From: Methanomassiliicoccales archaeon
GTDB lineage: Archaea; Thermoplasmatota; Thermoplasmata; Methanomassiliicoccales; UBA472
Length of the DNA: 48,823 nucleotides
Assembly: GCA_028682915.1 (NCBI GenBank)
Contig: JAJRAN010000059.1
Location: 1 to 48,823, forward strand
Reading direction: 5' to 3'
Made by a program: the position numbers and the translations under genes. How positions within the stretch are numbered: position 1 is the first letter of the stretch; each line of letters starts with the position of its first letter. The notes under the pieces are model-generated. The model was given only the letters and a program-made list of their open reading frames with translations, did not search any database and had not been told where the DNA came from. Shown here piece by piece: positions 1 through 6,382 of the stretch.

Positions 1-2
1 CA

Positions 3-515
3 TTCAAGCGCATCTCCCGATATATTGAGGGCGACCCTCGCTTCCAGGGCCTCCATGGATCAAGGCGTAAGGTCATTTTCGCATGGGCCACCAAGGAATT
101 CCGCAACCTCCAGAGGTTGAAAGATGCCAAGGTGCGCGTTCCTGAGCCCATCAAGTTCAGCCAAAACATGTTGGTAATGGAATTCATAGGCGAGGAGGGC
201 ACCCCCGCCCCTGTGCTTAGGAACGTAGAGCTAGAGGACCCATCTAAAACCTACAAGACCGTCGTCAAATATGTGAAGCTCGCTTACAAGAAGGCAGGGT
301 TGGTCATTGGGGACCTGAGCGAGTACAACATCCTCATGCAGCGGGGGGAGCCAGTGATTATCGATGTCGGCCAGGGAATGACGACGGACCATTACAACTC
401 AAAGGAATTCCTAGTAAGGGACATAAAGAACATCAATCACTTCTTCCGTTCCTACGATGTGAAGATAATCGAGAACGAGGTCCTTTTGAAACAGATCATG
501 GGGGTCAAGAAATGA
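3..515 (+). CDS. rio1: RIO1-type serine/threonine protein kinase, 3' part
   Basis: The window edge cuts off the 5' end; the open frame runs in from position 3 without a stop. The visible part has the RIO signature block KRISRYIEGDPRF, then the catalytic loop GDLSEYNIL with its catalytic Asp and Asn, and the metal-binding Asp in IIDVGQGM. RIO1 kinases act in maturation of the small ribosomal subunit, probably as ATPase switches on pre-40S/30S particles. The residues before the catalytic Asp read VIG rather than the commoner VHA. The stop overlaps the next start (ATGA), so it is translationally coupled to the KH-domain gene, a standard archaeal pairing. The TTG at 117 lies inside the kinase fold and is not the start. 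Confidence 0.93.
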   Translation, partial: FKRISRYIEGDPRFQGLHGSRRKVIFAWATKEFRNLQRLKDAKVRVPEPIKFSQNMLVMEFIGEEGTPAPVLRNVELEDPSKTYKTVVKYVKLAYKKAGLVIGDLSEYNILMQRGEPVIIDVGQGMTTDHYNSKEFLVRDIKNINHFFRSYDVKIIENEVLLKQIMGVKK

Positions 516-1054
516 AGACGGTTAGGATCCCAAAGGAACGCGTGGGTGTCATCATTGGCACGAACGGTGAGACCAAGGCTTACCTGGAGGAGAAGCTCGG
601 CCTGCAGCTGGTGATCGACTCGGAGGGCGAGGTCAACATCATGGAGGAGAGCGCCAAGGACCCCATCGCCATTCTGAAGGCCATGGACATTGTCAAGGCC
701 ATCGGAAGAGGCTTCAGCCCACAGCACGCCTCCCGGCTCCTGGACGACATGGAGTACCTCGAGATCATAGACATGAAGGACTACGTCGGAAGCAAGCCGG
801 AGCAACTCTCCCGCCAGCGGGCAAGGGTCATCGGCTCCAACGGCAAGACCCGTCGCCTGATCGAGGACCTTACCGGGGCCGATATCTCGGTCTACGGCAG
901 CACGGTGGGAATCATCGGCCAGCCGGAGCAGGTTGAGGTGGCAAGGAAGGCAGTGGACATGCTTTTGCGCGGAAGCGAACATGCCACGGTATACCGCTAC
1001 ATGGAGAGAAGCAGGCCCAAGCTCAGGGTCATCGAGATGGGCTTCGAGCCTTGA
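512..1054 (+). CDS. KH-domain RNA-processing protein, archaeal Dim2/Pno1-like
   Basis: A 180-residue protein with two KH domains. The first begins at the N terminus with IPKERVGVIIGTNGE, where GTNG stands for the GxxG loop. The second lies near residues 100-155 and has VIGSNGKTRRLIEDLTGA. This is the layout of archaeal Dim2/Pno1, which binds the 3' end region of 16S rRNA during 30S assembly and works with RIO kinases and the Dim1/KsgA methyltransferase. Both partners are in this cluster (RIO1 upstream, KsgA at 3544). It overlaps rio1 by four bases. The assignment is firm at family level; the exact biochemical role is inferred from homologues. Confidence 0.93.
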   Translation: MKTVRIPKERVGVIIGTNGETKAYLEEKLGLQLVIDSEGEVNIMEESAKDPIAILKAMDIVKAIGRGFSPQHASRLLDDMEYLEIIDMKDYVGSKPEQLSRQRARVIGSNGKTRRLIEDLTGADISVYGSTVGIIGQPEQVEVARKAVDMLLRGSEHATVYRYMERSRPKLRVIEMGFEP

Positions 1055-1107
1055 CATGTTCAAGTCAAGATAGCTTTAAGAACCGGTTGGGTTTGGAGGC
1101 GGATAGG

Positions 1108-2340
1108 ATGAACGACCTCGTAGTCAGGGCTGAGAAGGCCCTCGCCCAGGACCTTTGTGACCATTGCTTAGGCCGCCTCTTCGCCCTGGTCGACACCGGG
1201 CTCTCCAACCAGGAGAGGGGGGAGTCCCTGCGCATGGCCGTGCGATTCTCTCGGGCATTGGAGGGCATGGAACCTTTGTCCCCTCATGAAAGATGCAGCG
1301 TCTGCGACGAGATCTTCGCCATGGTGCCCAGGTTCGCTGAGGCGGTGGTCGAGAAATTGAGGGACCTGGAGTTCGAGACCTTTCTGATCGGGACCCGGGT
1401 GGACCCCATCATCACCGAGAGGGAGGAGAGGCTGTGGGGCTTGGTAAGCCAGGACAAGGCTGAGACCATCAAGGCGGAATTGAACCGGGAGATCGGCAAG
1501 GCCGTGCAGGCGCTGATACCTCACGAGGTGGAGTTCGCCACCCCAGATGTCGTGGCTCTGGTGGACACCCGTTTCTCCCACGTCGAGCTCGACGTATCCC
1601 CCATTTTCGTCTACGGGAGATACCGCAAGTTCTCAAGGGAGATACCTCAGACCAGATGGCCCTGCAATCGCTGCCGGGGAAAGGGCTGCTCGAAATGCGG
1701 TGGCACGGGAAAGATGTACCAGACCAGCGTGCAGGAGATCATCGGGGACCCCTTGCAGCGTGACGCGCAGGGCGTGGACCATTTCTTCCATGGCATGGGA
1801 AGGGAGGACATCGATGCCAGGATGCTCGGGAACGGAAGGCCGTTTGTGCTCGAGGTCCGAGAGCCCAAGAAGAGGAGGATCGACCTGCTAGCGCTGCAGT
1901 CGGAGATCAACGAATTCGGCAGGGATCGGGTGGAGGTGGAAGGGCTTCGGTTCTCATCCCGCGAAGAGGTGCGCCAGATCAAGGAAGCCGCCCCGGACAA
2001 GGAGTACCGGGTGAGGGTGCGCCTCGAAAGCAAAGTTAATAAGGAGCAATTGAATGAGGTAGTCCAATCGTTCAAGCGCACACGCATCACCCAGCAGACG
2101 CCAACACGAGTATCGCATCGGCGGGCTGACCTGGCGAGGGAGCGTGAGATCAAGGACCTGGTGCTCGAGGAGCTCGATGGTCTGGTCGCCACGCTGAGGG
2201 TGCGGACCGAGGCCGGGACGTACGTCAAGGAACTCGTCCACGGGGACTCGGGCCGAACCGTTCCATCCCTTGCGGGGAAGCTAGGCATCGCATGCGTCGT
2301 GGAGGCGCTGGACGTGATCGCGATCGCGGATCAAACTTGA
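1108..2340 (+). CDS. pus10: tRNA pseudouridine synthase Pus10
   Basis: A 410-residue Pus10, which makes pseudouridine 54 and 55 in the T arm of archaeal tRNA. The N-terminal half has paired zinc-type cysteines (CDHCLGRLF, then CSVCDEIF) and a further CNRCRGKGCSKCGGTG cluster; the catalytic half has GREDIDARMLG, whose Asp is the nucleophile. The C terminus carries the EAGTYVKELVHGD segment typical of the fold. The frame is open back to a TTG at 1051 overlapping the KH gene, but ATG 1108 is preferred because GGAGG lies 8 bases upstream and the protein then starts just before the conserved zinc region. It leads the ribosomal/Rpo4 cluster. Confidence 0.94.
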   Translation: MNDLVVRAEKALAQDLCDHCLGRLFALVDTGLSNQERGESLRMAVRFSRALEGMEPLSPHERCSVCDEIFAMVPRFAEAVVEKLRDLEFETFLIGTRVDPIITEREERLWGLVSQDKAETIKAELNREIGKAVQALIPHEVEFATPDVVALVDTRFSHVELDVSPIFVYGRYRKFSREIPQTRWPCNRCRGKGCSKCGGTGKMYQTSVQEIIGDPLQRDAQGVDHFFHGMGREDIDARMLGNGRPFVLEVREPKKRRIDLLALQSEINEFGRDRVEVEGLRFSSREEVRQIKEAAPDKEYRVRVRLESKVNKEQLNEVVQSFKRTRITQQTPTRVSHRRADLAREREIKDLVLEELDGLVATLRVRTEAGTYVKELVHGDSGRTVPSLAGKLGIACVVEALDVIAIADQT

Positions 2341-2349
2341 GGGATCACA

Positions 2350-2643
2350 ATGGTTCGACCGTCACATGGCCCAAGGAAGAAGACGAGGCAGATACTCAGC
2401 AAGAGCCCCAGGTCTAGGGGTCTCAGCCCAATCACCCATGAGTTCCAGGAGTTCGAGGTCGGTGAGAAGGTTAACATATACCTCGACCCCAGCATCCACC
2501 ACGGGATGCCCGCGGTCCGATTCCACGGGAAGACCGGCACCGTCATGGGCATGCAGGGCAAGGCCTTCGTCCTCGCCGTCAAGGACGGCGACAAGACCAA
2601 GACCGTACTTGCCACCCCAGAGCACCTTAGGAAGGTAAATTAG
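2350..2643 (+). CDS. rpl21e: 50S ribosomal protein L21e
   Basis: A 97-residue, strongly basic N-terminal protein matching L21e in length and in the segments VRPSHGPRKKTR, RGLSPITHEFQEFEVGEKV and PAVRFHGKTGTVMG. L21e is a large-subunit protein shared by archaea and eukaryotes and absent from bacteria, so it anchors the window to archaea. It lies 9 bases after pus10 and 5 bases before rpo4, so one transcript is likely. It stops with TAG, one of several genes here showing that UAG is an ordinary stop in this genome. Confidence 0.97.
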   Translation: MVRPSHGPRKKTRQILSKSPRSRGLSPITHEFQEFEVGEKVNIYLDPSIHHGMPAVRFHGKTGTVMGMQGKAFVLAVKDGDKTKTVLATPEHLRKVN

Positions 2644-2648
2644 GGCTG

Positions 2649-2981
2649 GTGAGCAAAATGCCCGAAGAACGCCTGGTCGCCCTGGCCGAGGTCAAGGAGA
2701 TGCTCGAGCAGGAGTCGAAGGACCGCACCGAGCTCGCCAACGAGCAGAAGGTGGCCCTGGACCATGCTAGCAAATTCGCCAAGCTCTCGACCAAGGAAGC
2801 GCAAAAGCTCCTGGCCGACCTGAAGGAGCTCGATTTCATATCCGAGCCAGTGGCCTACCGGATCATCGATATCTGCCCACAGTACCCCGAGGACGTACGA
2901 GCCCTTTTTGCCAAGGAAAGACTTATCCTTGATAAGAAACAAATAGACCAGGTAATCGCCGCGGTCAAGAAGCACGTCTGA
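2649..2981 (+). CDS. rpoF: DNA-directed RNA polymerase subunit Rpo4 (RpoF)
   Basis: A 110-residue helical protein of the Rpb4/RpoF family. It pairs with Rpo7 to form the stalk of archaeal RNA polymerase, used in open-complex formation and in binding exiting RNA. The C-terminal half has the conserved HRDC-like region (EAQKLLADLKELDFISEPVA, then IIDICPQYPEDVRALFAKER). The start may be GTG 2649 or ATG 2658, nine bases apart; both follow a GGGCTGGTG stretch. Its position between L21e and the DUF655 gene is a conserved archaeal order. Confidence 0.95.
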   Translation: MSKMPEERLVALAEVKEMLEQESKDRTELANEQKVALDHASKFAKLSTKEAQKLLADLKELDFISEPVAYRIIDICPQYPEDVRALFAKERLILDKKQIDQVIAAVKKHV

Positions 2982-2994
2982 GCTGGTGGGACCA

Positions 2995-3543
2995 ATGGAG
3001 GACTACGCGCACATCCTCGACTATTTACCACAGGGACTCCCAGCGGAGCGTGGGTTCAAAAGAGAGCCGCTCGCCTACGCCTTGGGCGAGACGGAGTTCA
3101 AGCTCTTCGAGCTCGTGCCCAAGATCGATGTCCCCATGTTGGTCGGTGAGCGCGTGTACATCGGAAAGGAGGCGGAGAAGCGCGACAAGATCGCGCATGT
3201 GAAGCGGCGAGTCTCCTACGAGGAGCTGACCTCCGCCGCCCACTCGGAGATGCCTTTCGTCATCGCGGAGATAGCCAAGCAGAACGAGGCCCGCTACGTC
3301 AAGTTCTTCAACGAGGCGCAGGCCATCACCACCAGGTTCCATATGCTCGAGCTTCTGCCTGGACTAGGAAAGAAGACCATGTGGGCCATCATCGAGGAGC
3401 GAAAGAAAGGCCCCTTCAAGGACTTCGCCGACATCGCGGCGAGGGTGCCCTCCTTCAAGCACCCCGAGAAGGTCATCGCCAAGCGCATCGAGATGGAGCT
3501 GGCCGACCCGACGCAGAAGTACCACATCTTCGTGGCCAGGTAG
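2995..3543 (+). CDS. DUF655 protein with helix-hairpin-helix motif
   Basis: A 182-residue archaeal DUF655 protein. The N terminus (MEDYAHILDYLPQG) and the central PMLVGERVYIGK block are family hallmarks; near residues 110-145 a helix-hairpin-helix (LPGLGKKTMWAIIEERKKGPF) suggests nucleic-acid binding. The family's biochemical function is not established. It almost always lies directly before ksgA, as here with no gap, which points to a role in rRNA or ribosome maturation. ATG 2995 is chosen over GTG 2986 because it follows a GGTGGG sequence and gives the family's usual N terminus. Confidence 0.92.
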   Translation: MEDYAHILDYLPQGLPAERGFKREPLAYALGETEFKLFELVPKIDVPMLVGERVYIGKEAEKRDKIAHVKRRVSYEELTSAAHSEMPFVIAEIAKQNEARYVKFFNEAQAITTRFHMLELLPGLGKKTMWAIIEERKKGPFKDFADIAARVPSFKHPEKVIAKRIEMELADPTQKYHIFVAR

Positions 3544-4338
3544 ATGACGCCCTCCGAAGTAAAGGCATTGTTGGCGCGTTACGGGATCTCCCCCACCAAG
3601 TCGAAGGGACAGAACTTCCTTTTGGACGAGCGCGTGGCGGACCGCGAGGTCGAGCACCTGGGCATAGTTTCAGGAGATGTCGTCCTCGAGGTCGGCCCTG
3701 GCTTGGGCATCCTGACGGAGCGTGTCCTTGCCTCGGCCAAAGCGACCGTCTGCATCGAGCTGGACGCGGCTGTCGCCGCCTACATCAGGGCAAGATTCGG
3801 GGAGAGGGTGGAGCTAATCCAGGGCGATGCCCTTGAGGTCGAGCTTCCAAGGTTCGACCGCTTCATCTCCAACATCCCCTACAGCATCTCCTCCCCGCTC
3901 ATCTTCCGCATCCTGGGGCAGGACTTCCGCAGGGCGGTAATCATGGTCCAGAAGGAGTTCGCGGACCGCATGGCGGCGGAGGCGGGAAGCGATGACTACT
4001 CCAGGCTGAGCGTGAACACCTATTATCGAGCCAGGTGCGAGCTGCTTGACCGCGTGCCCAGGTCCAAGTTCTGGCCACAGCCGGAGGTCGACTCCACCGT
4101 GGTCAGCCTAGAACCGAGGCCCCCTCCCTTCGAGGTGGCGAACGAACGCTTCTTCCTGCATCTGGTGAACCTGCTCTTCCAGCACAGGAGGAAGAAGATC
4201 GGGACGGTCCTCAAGATGACCGGGCAGGCGAACAAAGACTCGATACCCTCCCTCCCCTACGTCGAGAGGAGGGTGGAGGAGCTCTCTCCAGAGATGATAG
4301 GGGAGCTTGCCGACGCTATATCGCTCAAAGGGACGTAG
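3544..4338 (+). CDS. ksgA: 16S rRNA dimethyladenosine transferase KsgA/Dim1
   Basis: A 264-residue S-adenosylmethionine-dependent methyltransferase that dimethylates two adjacent adenosines in the 3' terminal helix of 16S rRNA late in 30S assembly. It shows KSKGQNFLLDE near residue 20, SAM motif I as VLEVGPGLGILTE, the acidic ribose-binding IELDAA, and the catalytic NIPYSISSPL (NxPY) near residue 120. The C-terminal helical domain has FWPQPEVDSTVV and LFQHRRKKI, both typical. The ATG directly follows the DUF655 stop. It closes the rightward cluster begun by rio1, putting three proteins acting on the same rRNA end together. Confidence 0.96.
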   Translation: MTPSEVKALLARYGISPTKSKGQNFLLDERVADREVEHLGIVSGDVVLEVGPGLGILTERVLASAKATVCIELDAAVAAYIRARFGERVELIQGDALEVELPRFDRFISNIPYSISSPLIFRILGQDFRRAVIMVQKEFADRMAAEAGSDDYSRLSVNTYYRARCELLDRVPRSKFWPQPEVDSTVVSLEPRPPPFEVANERFFLHLVNLLFQHRRKKIGTVLKMTGQANKDSIPSLPYVERRVEELSPEMIGELADAISLKGT

Positions 4339-4351
4339 GATATCTGAGCGC

Positions 4352-4588
4352 TCACTTGTTCCGTGCCCAGAAGTACAGGACTATCGCCACGAGCACCAGG
4401 ATGACCAGCATTACGGCGCTCCAAACCCATTGCCCGGCCGAGGCCAGCACCACCACCCCCATAAAAAGGGCCAAGAGGGTGAGGCCGAACCTCAAAGCCA
4501 GCGGCCTTCTGCCTAGTATGATCCTTTCGTTGCCTTGGCTTGGAGCCTTATCAGTGCTTTCCAGATCAACCGCCTCCAGTCCCCTCAC
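4352..4588 (-). CDS. small two-helix membrane protein
   Basis: A 78-residue protein of unknown function. The first 27 residues are polar; two hydrophobic segments follow at about 30-50 (LRFGLTLLALFMGVVVLAS) and 53-74 (WSAVMLVILVLVAIVLYFW), with a short basic tail (ARNK). That predicts a hairpin with both ends on one side of the membrane. It lies 13 bases from the convergent ksgA stop and 24 bases downstream of the NifX-like gene, so it may be cotranscribed with the latter. I recognise no family. Confidence 0.6.
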   Translation of the reverse strand: MRGLEAVDLESTDKAPSQGNERIILGRRPLALRFGLTLLALFMGVVVLASAGQWVWSAVMLVILVLVAIVLYFWARNK

Positions 4589-4612
4589 TTCGCATCTCTT
4601 GTAGGCGCGCCT

Positions 4613-4999
4613 TCATAGTTCGATGTTGCCAGCGTAGGTAGCGCCCGTGCATTCCTTCAATTTCCCCGCGGCGCACTTCTTCACCGCGTCCGAGACCGTC
4701 CCCTTGCATCCCGCTTTGACGATGATGCCCGCGTCCTTCAATATGGCAAAGGCGCGAGGGCCGATGGTGCTGGTGATCACGATGTCCACTTTCAGCTTGG
4801 CCAGTTCCTGCGCGGCGCTCGGTCCTTTCTCGTTGGGGGGACTCGACGACCCCGATTTCACCACTCGATGCTCCTTCGGGCTGCCCTCGAACACGATGAA
4901 ATGAGTGCAACGGGCCAGGGAGCCGATCTTGCTCTCCAGTCCAGGGCCCAAGCTCGAGACAGCCATCTTGCACTTCTTTTTCGAAGCCTTCTGAGCCAT
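4613..4999 (-). CDS. NifX/NifB-type FeMo-cofactor-binding domain protein
   Basis: A 128-residue protein of the dinitrogenase iron-molybdenum cofactor biosynthesis (NifX/NafY, MTH1175-like) superfamily. Evidence is the opening KMAVSSLGPGLESKIGSLARC, the central VDIVITSTIGPRAFAILKDAG and AGCKGTVSDAVKKCAAGKL. Members bind iron-sulfur or Fe-Mo clusters, but many archaeal ones are not linked to nitrogen fixation. No nif gene is in the window. The N terminus has a basic KASKKKCK stretch and the protein carries several cysteines. The likely role is a small metal-cluster-binding or redox protein; the substrate is unknown. Confidence 0.8.
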   Translation of the reverse strand: MAQKASKKKCKMAVSSLGPGLESKIGSLARCTHFIVFEGSPKEHRVVKSGSSSPPNEKGPSAAQELAKLKVDIVITSTIGPRAFAILKDAGIIVKAGCKGTVSDAVKKCAAGKLKECTGATYAGNIEL

Positions 5000-5185
5000 G
5001 CTCGACCCTCGATAAAGAGCTAGTTCGAAGGCTAGATTAACCTATCCTTTGAGCGTTCGTAGCATCCGTCTGAATGATTGATGGCCGAGCGCATTGGTAT
5101 CGCCAGGCCCAACCTCTACGGTCTGGAATCGGTCGATAGCAATCATTTTTGAACGCCTTTCCATATATTGTCCGGGGAGAGGCAA

Positions 5186-6379
5186 ATGCTGATAGGCATC
5201 GTAGGCAAGCCAAACGTCGGAAAGTCGACCTTCTATTCCGCGGCCACACTGGCACCGGCCGAGATAGCTGACTATCCTTTTACTACCATCAAGCCTAACA
5301 AAGGGGTCGCCTACCTGCGCACGAGATGCCCGCACTTAGACCTGGGCCATAAATGCAACCCGCGCAACTCGGCCTGCGAGAACGGGGTGCGCCTGGTCCC
5401 CGTCGAGCTGCTGGACGTCGCTGGGCTGGTCCCCGATGCCTGGCAGGGGAAGGGGTTGGGGAACCAGTTCCTCGATGACCTGAGGCAGGCGGACGCCCTG
5501 ATCCATGTCGTGGACTCCTCCGGCTCCACGAACTCCGAGGGGGTGCCCGTGCCGGCACACTCCCACGACCCCATGGTCGACGTCTGGTTCCTGGAGAAGG
5601 AGATCGACCATTGGATCAAGGGCATCATGGACAAGGGCTGGGAGAAGAGTGCTCGACAAGCCCATCTAGAGGGGGAGAAGATCGAGGAGCTCATCTACAC
5701 CAAGCTCACCGGCCTCAGCGTGTCCATCGGCCACATCCATGCCGCCATCAGGGAGGCCTCCCTTCCCGAGTCGGTCGTCGCCTGGAAGGATGAGGACCTG
5801 ATGAGGCTTTCAGCGACCATTAGGAAGCATTCCAAGCCCATGACCCTGGCCCTCAACAAGGCGGACATCGCCGAGGATGCCACCCTGCAGAGGATGACCA
5901 AGACCGAGGGCTACCTCAGTTTGCCCACTTGCGCCCAATCGGAGCTCGCCCTCAGAAGGGCGGCCAAGGGCGGATTGATCGATTATCTGCCAGGAGACGT
6001 TGAGTTCAAGATGAGGGACGCGAGCAAGCTCAACCCAGCCCAGAAGAAGGGGCTGGAGTACATCCAAACACATGTAATGGGAAAGTTCAAGGGCACGGGG
6101 GTGCAGCAGTGCTTGGAGAACGCGGCCTACAACATGCTGGACCTAATCCCCGTCTACCCAGTCGAGGACGAGCACCGATGGACCGACAAGCAGGGGAACG
6201 TCCTTCCCGATACCCACCTGGTCAAGAGAGGGGCGACCGCCAGGGACCTGGCGTACAAGATCCACACCGACCTGGGCGACAACTTCATCCGCGCCATGAA
6301 TTGCCGCACCCAGAGGGTCGTGGGGCACGACTACGTGCTGCAGCCCTCGGATGTGATAACCATCATCACCAAGAAGTGA
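5186..6379 (+). CDS. archaeal OBG/YchF-family GTPase with TGS domain
   Basis: A 397-residue translation-factor-class GTPase. It has a P-loop GKPNVGKS at residues 7-14, switch/G3 DVAGLVPDAWQGKGLGNQF, G4 LNKAD and a C-terminal TGS domain (DTHLVKRGATARDLAYKIHTD). G4 is a canonical NKxD, so GTP specificity is expected, unlike bacterial YchF, which has an altered G4 and prefers ATP. The cysteine-containing insert HKCNPRNSAC is typical of the archaeal MJ1332-like branch. ATG 5186 follows GGGGAGAGG by 3 bases; the TTG at 5168 would place the start within a TATA-like CATATATT. polB begins 4 bases downstream. Function in ribosome or stress response is inferred from homologues. Confidence 0.93.
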   Translation: MLIGIVGKPNVGKSTFYSAATLAPAEIADYPFTTIKPNKGVAYLRTRCPHLDLGHKCNPRNSACENGVRLVPVELLDVAGLVPDAWQGKGLGNQFLDDLRQADALIHVVDSSGSTNSEGVPVPAHSHDPMVDVWFLEKEIDHWIKGIMDKGWEKSARQAHLEGEKIEELIYTKLTGLSVSIGHIHAAIREASLPESVVAWKDEDLMRLSATIRKHSKPMTLALNKADIAEDATLQRMTKTEGYLSLPTCAQSELALRRAAKGGLIDYLPGDVEFKMRDASKLNPAQKKGLEYIQTHVMGKFKGTGVQQCLENAAYNMLDLIPVYPVEDEHRWTDKQGNVLPDTHLVKRGATARDLAYKIHTDLGDNFIRAMNCRTQRVVGHDYVLQPSDVITIITKK

Positions 6380-6382
6380 GCC

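Noticed and set aside
2641-4338. Possible UAG recoding (pyrrolysine), given the Thermoplasmatota-like gene content
   Set aside because: TAG ends rpl21e, the DUF655 gene and ksgA exactly where the families end, with other genes starting directly after.
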